Source: Timema cristinae
Taxonomy: Eukaryota > Arthropoda > Insecta > Phasmatodea > Timematidae
DNA: 64,000 bases
Direction of reading: 5' to 3'
Assembly: GCA_039000515.1 (NCBI GenBank)
Contig: JBCFYV010011135.1
Span: 8,473,215-8,537,214, forward strand
Shown: one piece after another, positions 47,846 to 59,575 of the stretch
Position numbering within the stretch: the first letter of the stretch is position 1
How the letters are laid out: every line of letters begins with the position of its first letter
Made by a program: the position numbers and the translations under genes
Notes under the pieces: model-generated
Databases searched by the model: none
What the model was told of the DNA's origin: nothing
Seen by the model: only the letters and a program-made list of their open reading frames with translations

Positions 47846-49870
47846 ATTTTACATTTTTTAACTATCATGTTCGATAGTTATGTGGGAGTCAACCCCAAGT
47901 AGGAGAACAGAAACACAAGAGGAGGTATTTTAAACAAATGATCCTCGGAGGAGGGTCACCCTTTGGGGGCGATATGACCTTGAGACTCTCAATCCAATCT
48001 CAGCAATCGGCACGTAGGCCTAATATCCACGCATGCTCGTTAAGCGGGAAAAAAAAAATAAAAAACCACCATTCCTTGTTGACGTCAAGACCGTCGACAG
48101 ACGTCTTCACTCAGCGGTGGTTAGAATAACGTTTCACACTACTCCAAGAGGTGCTGAGGGGGAAAATCGTTTAACAAAACCCTATTAAAAACACCTTCAG
48201 GAGAAGCGGAAAAGGACTTCGTCGCGTGGCAAAACTACAGTTGGCAAACGCTGTACCATCGGCCTAGCTTTTTTTTTTTTTGTTTTCTGTCGCTAAAAAG
48301 GGTTTACGATCAAGTTTCGTTTTATTTGTTATAAAATGCTGTCCCGCCCGCGGCAGGGCGATCTTTTCAAGGTCATCGACAGAACTCCAGAGTACGGGAA
48401 AATACATCAACAGTCCCGATGAGTCGTCTGTGGTTTAAGGACGATTTCTATAGCTTAGCATTTTTAAAAACCAACTCGTTCAGGCATTCAAGCGCCCCAT
48501 AAAATTGTTAGCGCGCGTCTTTAGGAAGTTTCCCATTCAACCTTTCTTCAGTTGTCGTTCGGCCGCCCGACTGGACGCGTATCTAAAACTCTTCAGAAAC
48601 AACGAGTTATCGGTTTAAAGTTTTAGATTAGTGGTGTAAGAACTCGTTTAGTGTCGTGCCTCATTATAAATTAAACGGGTTTTAAGGTAATAAGAACTTT
48701 CTGTTTACTTTGGTGAAAAAAAAGGACACCTGTAAGGATGTAGTCAGGGAGGGGCGGGTGGGGGCTCAAACTTTACTAACAAAATATATACGACTTATTT
48801 ATGGTTCAAACAAAAACAAAATTTAAAGGGTGCAAGCACAATTAGGGGGCTGTGTTACCATAAAAAGCACTTCAAATAGTTTCTAGAACTGTTTATCATT
48901 TAGAATTTTTTCTAGAATCCTGCAATTGGGGGATGTGGCCCCCCCCCTCCCCACCCCATGAAATTTTTGGGCTGGCTAGGGCCTTGATCGTTGCCCGGTT
49001 TATGTTTGGGGACAAAAAAAAACACGAAACATAATTTTAGGATGCGATGAACATCGGTCGGGATAATTATTTCGCTGGAGTTGTGGTCATATTTGTGTTG
49101 AGATTCTTCTCACGGGGAAGTACGAGGCTTGTAACCCATAAACCATGTTTGGTAGAGAGGCTACATTATGGGAATAAAAACACTTTTATCTAGAAAATGT
49201 TATGAATTAAACAAGCTAAGTGATAAACAACCCTTGGAAATAAACTTTTGGGATTCAACATTCAAATTGATTGCTTGAAAGGGAAAATTTGTTTTTATTT
49301 CCACACCGCGTCTTACCACCTGCTCAGGTCGGGAAGGGGTGAGAAAGTGGACTTAGAGTAAATATATCCACTTTTTCCATATATATATATATAATTTAAA
49401 GTTAGATTTTAGTATATATATATATATATAGTGAGAGAGAGAGAAAGAGTAGAAAGCCACTCGGGGGAAAATACTCCTCAGTACACATGTTGGGGAATCA
49501 AACCCTAATAGCAGGAGGGAAATAACTGGACTATCTTGACGTTTAGTACGCGTGACCCCCATGATGAATGCAGAACGAGATAGTAAAGGCAAAACCCTTT
49601 GTCTGTGTTTTGTATGTTTTTTTTTTTATTTGCCAGGGGAGTCCCCGCTCCGCGAACTTGGAGCAGATGATCAAAGACGCTTTGAATCAGTTGGTTCGGG
49701 GTGAGCGTGGATGGTGGGACGAGCCCGGCAGCGAACCGGTTACCTGGTGAAAGAGTTCTCGTCGGGACGAGTCGTCCGTCGTCGTCGTCGACATCGAAGA
49801 TCCCTGAAGGTCGTCGGGAAGAGGCGTTCAGATGAGCAAAGTGGCGGACATTCCTGGTGAGTTCACTAGC
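47846..49870. other. No gene recognised; low-complexity and repeat debris
   Basis: Contains a SINE-tail fragment (CCGCGTCTTACCACCTGCTC near 49306) and TA-rich runs at 49378-49428, followed by GAGAGA. Around 48930-48990 is C/G-rich sequence like the ends of old DNA transposons. No exon is supported. Confidence 0.4.
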
Positions 49871-50640
49871 TACAGTCAAATGTTTGTAGGAAGGACACTT
49901 TATGACATAATAAAGAAGTTAGCGCAGTCCAATGTTTGTGAAAGGAACTTTATGACATAATAGAGAAGTTAACGAAGTCCAATGTTTGTAGGAAGGACAC
50001 TATATGACACAATAGAGAAGTTAGCGCGCCTAATGTTTGTAGGGAGGACACTTTATGCATAATAGATATTATTTTTAGCACGCGTCTTATTTACCCGTTC
50101 GGGTTATACGCATTACGTAATGTGTAATGGTAGGGTGATTGTGAGATGAAATGAAGGACCTACGTTTATCGGGAATCCGAACCACGGTGGAGGCCTGGCA
50201 TCCCACATTCACAAGATGTGTTTAAAATACAGTCTTGTCAGAGGTGAAGGAAGGGTTTTGGTAATCAGATAAATCTGTGCCGGGCCCGGGGATTGAACCC
50301 CGGCCGCCAGCTAGAAGTCTGACACTTACCCTAGCCACCAGGTACCTTTTGACTAATAGAGAAGTTAACGCGGTCCAATGTTTGTAGAAAGGACACTATA
50401 TGAACAATGGGAGAAGTTAGCGCAGTCTAATGTTTGTAGGAAGGACATATATGACACAATAGAGAATTAACGCATTTCCAATGTTTGTAGAAAAGGACAC
50501 TATATGGCATAATAAAGAAGTTAGCGCAAGTCAATGTTTGTAGAAAGGACACTTTATGACATAATAGAGAAGTTAGCGCAGTCTAATGTTTGTAGAAAGG
50601 ACACTATATGACAATAGAAAAGTTACTAGATCTACTTTCA
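49871..50640. repeat. 52-bp minisatellite interrupted by a SINE
   Basis: Units containing CAATGTTTGTAGAAAGGACA and ATGACATAATAGAGAAGTTA repeat about four times at 49871-50067 and about six times at 50350-50640. The intervening 50068-50346 is a family A SINE in reverse orientation. Confidence 0.92.
50068..50346 (-). mobile_element. SINE family A, copy 4, inserted in the minisatellite
   Basis: Reverse-complement copy: tail TTAGCACGCGTCTTATTTAC on the left, head ending CCACCAGGTACC on the right. The flanking AATAGA repeats come from the host array, so the exact target duplication is ambiguous. Confidence 0.85.
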
Positions 50641-51024
50641 CGAATTATCTGTACCTTTCAATAGTTTATTAGTAGGCCCTACTAATTAAATGACACTGAT
50701 AATATAGTAAATGTTATTAATGTTTACTACAAACAAATATGTTAGTATTTTCTGTATGAAACTTACTATGAAAATAACTAATTACAAACATTTGCATTTC
50801 ATTTTGCATATTATCACTAATTTAGCGCTTTTTAAATTTTAGCATAAGGATGGCTTGACTATTTAATGCGTTTTTAATATATTATTTTGAAAAATTTTTC
50901 AAAACATAAAAAAAAAAAAAAGTATTTCATATTCTACTAAAGGGCGAATATCCCCTAACAGGCTGAAAATAATTGTAATTACCACTGTCCGTAACAAGGA
51001 AACCACTTCAATTAAATATGATAT

Positions 51025-51220
51025 ATTAAAAAATGACACCTTAACATGGGAATCGAATTGGGACCTTTGGATTCGGTCAATAATTTACAATAGGCTCAAT
51101 CTTAAGCTATGAGGGAAGAATGACTCGTAACCAGAGATGAAGGGATACCACATTGGTTAGAGCATGGCGTACGAAACCCTAAACGTCTTGGTTCGATTCT
51201 CGTGTCCGGGTGTTTATTTT
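51025..51220. mobile_element. tRNA-like inverted-repeat element, diverged copy
   Basis: A minus-strand unit at about 51032-51085 (ATGACACC, GGGAATCGAATTGGGACC) faces a plus-strand unit at about 51140-51215 (GGTTCGATTCTCGTGTCCGG). The spacer contains GAAGAATGAC, whose inverse is in the spacer of the element at 16102-16625. Same family, older. Confidence 0.6.
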
Positions 51221-51555
51221 TGACAAATTTAAAAAGATTTTAAATCTTTAAATTAATTACAAATAATGATAATGCAGTTGTGGGGGAGACTAGAGTGAAA
51301 GTCTCCATTCAACTATTGCGCTCAGTCAAATATAAAAGGGAGACATTTTTTTTTTTAAAAGTTTCAGAATTTTTATAAAAAAAAAAGTCGTGGATGACCC
51401 GTTTTGATCAAAAAAAAAGAGGGCCACTTTGAACTTCAAACATATTGAGGGGGCCGCTTTTAAGAAATGCTCTATTGTTACCATATTTAATAAAGGGTTA
51501 AATTTAAATTTTTTAAATACGTGATTAAAAAATAAATAACAGCTTGCATAAAATA

Positions 51556-51826
51556 TAATAATAATAATAATATTAGCACCGCGTTTTACTCCCCGTTCGG
51601 GTTTTAACGCTTTAAGTACTAATTACGCTCATGGATTAGGAATTAGGAAGGTTTAATTAGAGGAAGTGAACCCCGCATTTGCGTGGAGGGAGAGTGGAAA
51701 AACCCATTGAGGAAAAAAAACCACTCTCAGTTCACCCGACCGAGATTCGAACCTCGATCTCCCCGCCCCTCAGCAGTCGAGTTAAACACGACAAGCGCGT
51801 TAGCCAATTTAACCCCGAGGCGGGAA
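51556..51826 (-). mobile_element. SINE family B with (AAT)n tail
   Basis: Starts with (ATA)n and TTAGCACCGCGTTTTACTCC (tail) and contains CGCATTTGCGTGGAGGGAGA. It ends with a minus-strand tRNA-like head including CCGAGATTCGAACCTCGATC. Confidence 0.85.
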
Positions 51827-52204
51827 ATAAAATATAAATACCCACTCTAATTATCCCAGAAATCTGAAAACCTTATTTAGGAGCAAGGGTGTGAATTCTA
51901 GACTCTTATGTATTGAAGTCATTTCTAATAATAATCAATACAAATGCACGCCCATGAGACGTAAGTCATTACTTGTTAATTTTCACAGAGGAAACAACTA
52001 TTCCATAACTCATGTGTTGTTAAACATTTTTCATACTTGGTGGCGCAAATTCAACATTTTGGGGATCAAACTCTGATGAGTGAGAGAAAAAATTTGCTGT
52101 AACACCCATACTTCCTAAAAATTACCAAATATTGATCAATTTACACATGTCATAATCTAGATGTCCAGAATTTCCGGGATTGTCACATTTTTATATGATG
52201 TACC

Positions 52205-52370
52205 AGTGAATGTGGGGAATACCCGGGCTCCACCGTGGTTCGGATTCCACGTTTTATAAACGTAGGTCCTCCATTTCATCTCACAACACCCTACATTACA
52301 CTTAGCGTAAGCGCGTATAACCCAAAGGGTAGTAAGACGCGGTGCTAATAATAATAATAATAATAATGAT
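52205..52370 (+). mobile_element. SINE family A, 3' half only
   Basis: Starts within the body at CAGTGAATGTGGGGAATACC and continues to the (AAT)n tail. 5' truncation is as expected for target-primed reverse transcription. Confidence 0.75.
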
Positions 52371-52789
52371 AGTCCCAGTGTCCCGAAATGCCCCGATATT
52401 TAACATTTTTTTTTGTTTTGTTATCTTTTTCCCCAAAATCGTTGATGTGAGAGGCCTATCAACATTATGTTTGTCAAATTGTCAGACGGGTTTTGCGTAA
52501 GTATAAAAATTCGGGAAAGTCCCGTCCATTCTCTAAGTTTAGTGGTTGCATATCTTTAAATATGTACGTCATTGCGTCATTGTGAGGGAGTAAGTGTAGC
52601 CTAAATGCAGGGATATGTTTTTCTGTGGTTCTAAAATTTATTTATTTTTATTTATTTAATTTACAATGTTTAAGTTTAAACATACGAAAAGACAGTGCAA
52701 GATGGAGGCAAATCGCACAAATGAGAAAACTTTTAACTTTTGTGTCCTTTTTTTTTTTATTAAATTACTAATTCTGCTATTTAATTTTT

Positions 52790-53623
52790 GTAATATGCAG
52801 TGGCGGCTTGAACCCAAAATTAGTGGTGGTGCTTTTCCAAAAAATTGTTTGCCTTTGTTTTAAAAATTTTGTCTAAAGGAAAAAAAAACATTTTATAAAA
52901 AGAAAAATTTTCAGGAACTTAATAAAATCTTAACAAAAAATAATTTTTTTACTTACTTACTTTAACTTAAATTGTTACAGTTAAAAGCTTGATTATTCAT
53001 TTAAAAATGGAATCTATTCTTCTTGTTTATTTGCGCAAAAAGTTCAATTGATTTTCTGATATCTGGATGGACAATTGAGGAATCTTCATTGAAAATAATG
53101 CACGCGCATTTATTCTTTCTGTTAAATAAAAGAACCGGAAAAAAAATCAAATAGAATAGCTCGAAGCAGAATAACAATCTAATTTACACTTCTTCTACAC
53201 TTTATCACATTCAAGAATATGGTAAAAACGGTTTTTTTAAACACACACCGCTGAGTAAAAAAATAAACTTCCTTCATCATCACGCCAGAGCGGCACTGCG
53301 AGAGCAACAGTGCTCTCTCTACTTGGCAGTCCCACCCTTTCCCCTCCACCCCTCCTATGTGCGATGCGCACAATAGTCAAACACCACGTAATGGCACTGT
53401 GAAGCGCACAGTTCCATACAAATTTTTTTTGTATCTTTTTCATAAACTGGGCAATGGCTACTGAAATACTGACATTAAGCTAAGGAATATATATTGTACT
53501 ACAAAAATAAATAAAGAGTTATAGAAAAAGGGATCATTATATAAATGTTATCGATAATATCAAGTGGAAATAGGGAGCGTTGCAGTTCCACAGTGCTATA
53601 CACGAGCCGCCACTGGTAATATG
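52790..53623. mobile_element. Non-autonomous hAT-like transposon with perfect 8-bp duplications
   Basis: The element at 52798-53615 begins CAGTGGCGGCT and ends AGCCGCCACTG. GTAATATG occurs directly before (52790-52797) and directly after (53616-53623). No transposase frame is present. The ends match those of the element at 15727-17124, so both were probably moved by the same transposase. Confidence 0.9.
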
Positions 53624-53900
53624 TAAAAACCTGCTTCGGTGGCGTAGTTAGCTAAGGCACTAGTTTCATGTTGAGCTAACTGCCGAGGACGGAGAAATAG
53701 AGGTTCGAATCTCTCGGGGGAACTGAGGGTGGTTTTTCCTAATGGTTTTCCACTTTTCCCTTCCACGCAAATGTGGGTTCACATCCTCTATATTCAACCT
53801 TCCCAACTCTAGCCATTAGCTTAATTAGTACTTAAACGTATAACCAGAACGGGTAGTAGACTAGGTATAAGTAGTAATAACTTAGTAGTAATATGTAAAA
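53616..53900 (+). mobile_element. SINE family B with perfect 13-bp target duplications
   Basis: The body at 53629-53887 starts ACCTGCTTCGGTGGCGTAG (tRNA-like head, B box GAGGTTCGAATCTC) and ends ATAACCAGAACGGGTAGTAG plus a short tail. GTAATATGTAAAA flanks it at 53616-53628 and 53888-53900. Its left duplication overlaps the right target duplication of the neighbouring hAT element, so the SINE inserted at that edge after the hAT did. Confidence 0.92.
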
Positions 53901-54324
53901 GGTATTTATTTTATGTGTCATAAAAAAAGAAATAAAAAATTTTGATAGGTCTACTTAGTTATTTTCTTTAGTCCCAGTTTGCCCTAGCAAAACTGTGGCA
54001 ACCTACGTAATCTTTGATGGTGTATTTACTAAACACTCAGTAAATGAATCGGGTCGTATTGTACATCGGTTCTTCAAAAGGTCCGCGGTCCGCACGAAAC
54101 ATGGGTTGTGCCGCTGTTTGACAAGCTTGTCTAGAAAAAATATTTTATATTTATTTGTCAAGTCATTTAATCTTAGCCGTCATTCTAATATTTTTTTAGC
54201 AAATACTTTTAAACAATACTTTTTAGGACATTGCCTTCTTGTGACGTCATGGCAGGTCAAGATAGGATTACCCATTATTGTAAATATACGTTTTATTCAG
54301 CGAGTTTTAAGACAAAAACAAAAT

Positions 54325-54607
54325 ATAATTATTATTAGCACCGCGTCTTACTACCCCTTTGGGTTTTTACGTACTTACGTAACGTTGAAAGTGTTATTTT
54401 GAGATGAAAAGGAGGACCTACAGCTTAACGTGGATCCGAACTACGGTGGAGGCCTGGCATTTCCCCACATTACAAGTTGTTGATTAATACACGTCTTTTC
54501 AGAGATGAAGGAAGGGTTTGGTAATCAAATAACTGTGACTGACCTAGGATTGAACACTGGAGCCCAGCAAGAAGTTTTGACCCTTACCCCTAGACTGCTA
54601 GGTTACC
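54325..54607 (-). mobile_element. SINE family A, copy 6, diverged
   Basis: Reverse orientation: tail TTAGCACCGCGTCTTACTAC on the left; body GGAGGCCTGGCATTTCC; degraded head ending CTGCTAGGTTACC on the right. Confidence 0.8.
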
Positions 54608-55905
54608 ATTCAAAATAAACAAATTTAACATTTTCATGGAATCAATAAATAAATATAAATATCCCCCTTTTTTTGTGAACCTATTTCTTGTTTTCGGTGC
54701 ATCACGTTTCTTTGCCCTTTCTATATGTAAATAAATGGGTAAGGGAAAAAGAAACTGGAATTTAGTAGAAATATATGTTTGGTAAGAAATGGGAATCCAT
54801 TTAAAAATGTACCATAATAACATTGACCCGCATTCAAACACAAAATCCAGGGTTTTGTGAGCATGACGAATTAGACCCTTCGACAACCATAATTAAATAA
54901 TTAGGGAAATTTTGATCGTAAATAGTTGATAACCTCAGGGATGGTATTTAAAAAAAACGACTACACTCAAACCTAAAAAACATCCAAGTAGCGCTTTTCT
55001 GCAATCTTCATGTGATCCTCATTAATTTTAAAATTTCAAATTACGTATTTTAGATATTTGACGTATATTTTCTGAACCGATGATTATATCAGTACGTCTT
55101 ATAAACAATTTAAATTTATAACAGACACAAAATCGAGCACCCGGCCGTTAGTTTATACTTTGAAAGGGGAAACCCCCCCATTTCAATAATGGCAAAATTT
55201 TCAGCCAAGCCAGAAATCGAACTCGGCAACCTTAGCTCGGTAGACGAACACGACCCCGACTGAACTAAAGTGTGAGACAAACATAATGAAAATTAATATC
55301 CATTTAGTTTGTCAGATTAAAGCCAAATAAAGGAATCCAACAATATTAAGGGGGAAATCCATTTTTCTTTGGATGTGAGTCAAATTAAAAAAGTTTTTCA
55401 AAGAGGAATTATAAATTACTTATTTTCTCTATTTTATTTTTTTTTTTACAATAAAATACAGCATTATATTACTTTTCATTTTACAATGTGTAGTTTTTAG
55501 ACCTGGACCGGATAAAAACCGATCAAACTTATGGTCTTTATATTTTTTCATACAATTTGGAAATATTTTAAACAAATTATGATGACTTATTAACTTTAAG
55601 GCTTTCATCACTACAAAATTTGTCCTTCAGAATGAAATTGTAAGTTAATTAAACTTCCATTATATTAATTATATAAATAGATAAAGCTATTGAGTGAGGT
55701 CTATATATTTTATAAATATGCATGCAATCAATTATACATTTTTATTTCATTCAAAAATAACTAACTCTATATTGAAATGTGAACAATAATTTGTTGTCAT
55801 GACTAGAGAATTGGTTTATGTACCTATATAATAAACTCGATCAGGAACTAACTATTTTAAATATCCACGAAGTTGTTATATATCTAGATTTATAATTATA
55901 AAAAA
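54608..55905. other. No gene recognised
   Basis: AT-rich; the short open frames match nothing I recognise. A GGGGAAACCCCCCC-type low-quality stretch is near 55168. Confidence 0.4.
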
Positions 55906-55909
55906 CTCA

Positions 55910-56215
55910 AAGCGTGAGCCTGCAACCCACAAGCGAGCTAAACCGACAAGCGGCCGCCATTGTTAGCGATGATAGTGCCCAAAATTTGTAGATAGATCTG
56001 GTGCATGTTGTCAGCACAACGAACCTCCAGCAGTTTATCTCAGTTTTCTAAAAAATGGAGCTGTTACTACTTCATCCAAGCAGCTCCCATTTTTTCCTCA
56101 TGAGGCTGAGTTTGACTCACACCAACCACTGATTTACAGATACATTTTAGAAATGTTGGGAAATTGAAACTGAGACTTAGGCCTGTAGCCAGGGAAATCT
56201 GCAACTAGGCCCCAA
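55910..56215 (-). mobile_element. SINE family C, copy 2
   Basis: Same ordered blocks as 33095-33390: GCGGCCGCCA, GCATGTTGTCAG, CTCCAGCAGTTTATC, GAGGCTGAGTTTGACTC and TTTACAGATACATTTTA. The degraded tRNA-like end is at the right. Confidence 0.6.
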
Positions 56216-56219
56216 AAAA

Positions 56220-57965
56220 GGGAATTTTGATTTAGACTCTTTTTATTTGAAAGAATAGAATACTAAGGTAGCCGTTTTTTGCAATTGGGAATCAATAGTA
56301 TTTTTCGTTGCACTTTAGTGGATGATTATAATATTAATGTTGAACTTCAGTTTAGAATTATTTAGGTATTTTTAATAGCAGTTTAATTTGTATTATAGTA
56401 TTGACCCCCCCGATTTTTTCTAATGGTGAATAGCATTCTCGTAGCGGCTTGATTTGTAATTTAAGTAGTCACGTTGCTTTGTAGCTTGTGATATTGTGTT
56501 CTAGTAGCAGCTTGATTTGTAATTTAAGTATTCACGTGTTTGTGGGTTATAGTATTTTAGTAGCAGCTTAATTTGTATATTATAGTTTTCCCCGTTTCAG
56601 TCTAGCTTGGGATTAAAGATTCACGATGTTTAAACATAACAATATAGCTATCCATAAACAAATAATGAATACATTAAAGGTTCACGACATAGCATTTTCA
56701 TATAATTGAGAAAGGTTTTTTGTATATTTAAGGCTACGGCCACGCTTTCGACCAGGTCACAGTAGTGTCTTACATTGATTTTTTTATGAGGGTGGCCACA
56801 CTTGACGACCCGCGACAGATTTTAAAATGCTTTGTGAGCGTTTTTAGGTCACAACGACAAATACGCCGCCTTTATTTCTTTTGGGGTGCCCGTTGCGAGA
56901 ACACTGGACACTTGTGTGGGTTTGCATACGTCATTTAGGTTAAAATGTCGACGATAAGGGGCTTGGGGCCACGCTATCACTCTCCTCTAAGCATTTTCAC
57001 TAACTTCCTTGCAAACCACCCAGTTTTTTTCCGCCCGTCTGGAGTTGACACCGGTAGAGTATGGTACTTAGCAAAGTTGATACCGAGCTATTTATAAATG
57101 ATCACCATTGTGAAATCTGAACATCGAGATACGCAAACAGGGATGTTAATACAAGTTTGGATAGAGGGTTTCAGTTGCAACAGTGGAGGGTTGGGAATGA
57201 ATTAAACAATTAAAAAATAAATGAACAAGGTAAGAAAATTCTTTAATTAGCAAAAAATAAAACCATTAATTTCAAACAATATACAGATAAAAAACAAAAA
57301 TAGATTGAAAGCTTAGCAAGGGCCCTTTGGGGTGCAAAGGTTTTTTCCAATCATATAATTAATTCCATTTTATAAATAATATATTTTAAATACGTTAACA
57401 TAGCGATAAATTGCATTTTAGCGCCCCAAAAAGCTGTCCCAAAGGGGCTATCCATAGGGAAAATTCCCGGGGTTTTACTAACAAGGGGTTTTCGGGCCTG
57501 GAGTTTAATATTCTTTTCGAATTTCTCATTAAATTAAAATTTCTTGTTTTGTATAGGTTTAAATTGAAACCCAAACAGACCCCCCAAAAGTGCGGGATAG
57601 ATGTGATATTTTGATAGTCGGGGATATGGTCGCTCATAGGGTAGCGGGTTTTGATTCCACACACCCCTCCCCAGACTCAGCCTTAGTGAAAAACGACTTT
57701 GGCAGGGGAAAAAAACCCCAGAAAAATTTGAACTTTTGGGACCCAAAAAAGGGTCCCGGGGGGTTCAATTCACGTTTTTCTAGATATAAATTTTTCAATT
57801 TTTGGGGATCTAGTGGTCGAAGTTCCTGGCTCCCAGATTAGAGGTCCCGGGTTTTTCGATTTCCCGTGCTTCCCCGATTTTTCTGAAAAGCGGGTGTTTC
57901 TGGAACGGGGGCAGACACAATATTTTTTCTCGCTTTTTTAAACTAAAAAAATTTAATTTTAAAAA
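56220..57965. other. No gene recognised; DNA-transposon-like debris and low-quality sequence
   Basis: 56730-56990 contains three GGCCAC(G/A)CT motifs resembling the ends of PIF/Harbinger-type MITEs. From about 57300 the sequence is full of doubled homopolymers (GGGG, CCCC, AAAA), suggesting poor consensus near the contig end. Confidence 0.4.
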
Positions 57966-58230
57966 TTTAATTATTATTATTATTTTAGCATAACGTTTTT
58001 CTACCTTTTCGGGTTTAAAAGCTTATGTACTAATTACGCAAAAGGGGTTTTTTTTAGAAAACTAGAAAGGTTATATTTATAGGACGTTTTCCCTGAAATT
58101 TGCGTGAAGGGTAGTTTGGGAAAAAAACCCACCCTCAGTACACCGGGCCCAAAGATTAAAACCTCGGGGCCCCCCTTTCCATCAAAATTTTTATTTTTAC
58201 TGCGTGATTTGGGCACGTCAGACCATACAC
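57966..58230 (-). mobile_element. SINE family B, error-rich copy
   Basis: Recognisable blocks (ATTATTATTTTAGCATAACG tail, AATTTGCGTGAAGGGTAG, CCCACCCTCAGTACACC) follow the family B order. They contain many extra homopolymer bases relative to other copies. Confidence 0.6.
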
Positions 58231-58855
58231 CCAAAAAGGGAAGAAGGTTAAAAATAAATTTAATGTTTTGGGCCCCGACATACTAATATGAGCGTACTGC
58301 ACCATAAAATAATTAAAATAAGTGAAAGAAAAATATTATATTTTTTTCAATCAGCCATTAAAAGATTTAAATTACGACTTTTTAAAAATTTTAAATTTGT
58401 GCAATTTTATTTTTACATGGCTATAATAAGTATTTAATTTTTTATTAAATAATTACGATATTCTGACTTGAAACTATATTTTCGTTCGATATGATTTTAA
58501 AGCTTGATTCAAAACCCTTTAAAGTAGTTCCCCACGTTTTGCCGATTTAAAAAAAGGGCAGAGCTGAAAGTGGTTTATTTTACGACCTTATTGTTCCCTT
58601 TTTCACCGGAAACTTTGAAAAAAATGCTTCGCACTGTATGGAGCAGAAAAATTGGATCCTTAAAGAAATGGTGGGGGAAAAAAATTAGAGCGCTTTTAAA
58701 AGTGGTGCTTGAGAAGATCAAGTGGACAAAACATGGTAACAAATGATCAAGTTCCCAAAAAGAGTGGGTGAGAAGAGAACCCTTTTTGGGGTTTATCTTC
58801 GGTTAAAAAAGCAAATGGAATTTAACAACCTTAGGAGGGGAAATGTTTTTTTTCT

Positions 58856-58955
58856 NNNNNNNNNNNNNNNNNNNNNNNNNNNNNNNNNNNNNNNNNNNNN
58901 NNNNNNNNNNNNNNNNNNNNNNNNNNNNNNNNNNNNNNNNNNNNNNNNNNNNNNN
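58856..58955. other. Scaffold gap, 100 N
   Basis: Exactly 100 N, the conventional unknown-length gap. A GK5 exon starts 99 nt to its right. Confidence 1.
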
Positions 58956-59054
58956 CACATTATCTTGTTACCTCCTTCATTCTCTGCTATCTTCATTGTC
59001 TTTAGAACCAAATATTTTACTTGGTAGTTCATGTATTAATGATTATAATTTCAG

Positions 59055-59144
59055 AGTCTTCGCACTGGTGCCCGCTGGCTGTACACGTTTACGGGGAGCA
59101 AGAGGTTTCTGGCTGGAAGTGTGCTACGTCTTATGAACACACAA
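59055..59144 (+). CDS. GK5: Glycerol kinase 5 exon (domain I, SKRF segment)
   Basis: A 90-nt exon between TTTCAG and GTAAGA, phase 0 at both ends. It encodes SLRTGARWLYTFTGSKRFLA and then GSVLRLMNTQ. This aligns with the animal GK5 segment that has an aromatic-rich -FxTRSK-RF- core just before the LRLVW-LQN block. The next exon continues in phase with [10 protein letters not shown]. It is the first exon of contig 3. The upstream exons, encoding about 130 N-terminal residues with the first phosphate-binding motif, are not in this contig. Confidence 0.85.
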
Positions 59145-59175
59145 GTAAGATATTACTTACATTACTGTTCATTTT

Positions 59176-59178
<3 letters not shown>

Positions 59179-59219
<41 letters not shown>
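59179..59219. repeat. (TA)n microsatellite
   Basis: About twenty TA dinucleotides in the intron. Confidence 0.95.
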
Positions 59220-59222
<3 letters not shown>

Positions 59223-59330
59223 TAGGTTACATCACTTGTAGCTTAGTTTGTAGAAAGCTTATAGCTCGTACTTAGGTACAGTTGCCCAGGGGACACCCAA
59301 ATGTACAAATCATGCACTCTTTCCATGGAG

Positions 59331-59575
59331 GCTCTTTCTATCTGTGTAATGAGGTGGACTGGATAGAACTAGCTCAAGATTGGGATAGAGTGTAATGAGG
59401 TGGACTGGATAGAACTAGTTCATATAGGAAAGTGTATAATGAGGTAGACTGGATAGAACTAGCTCAATATAGAGATAGGGAGTAATGAGGTGGACTGGAT
59501 AGAACTAGCTCAATATAGAGATAGGGAGTAATGAGGTGGATGGATAGAACTAGCTCAAGATAGGGATAGGTGGTG
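59331..59575. repeat. 46-bp minisatellite, GK5 intron (first array)
   Basis: About five units of the type AATGAGGTGGACTGGATAGA plus ACTAGCTCAA and a GATAGGG-rich end. The same unit recurs in the next intron at 60811-61040. Confidence 0.92.

Noticed and set aside
53995..54402. 135-codon + frame as a gene
   Set aside because: It runs into a reverse-oriented SINE (54325-54607) and shows no recognisable domain.
27368..59054. N-terminal GK5 exons that would support a tandem second copy
   Set aside because: I looked for the expected GW-E-DP, STQR--F--W and W-D-RA blocks between the stop codon and the second gap and saw none. A decisive profile search could not be run.
58743..59136. Frames running through the N gap
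   Set aside because: They cross 100 unknown bases and have no meaning as coding sequence.
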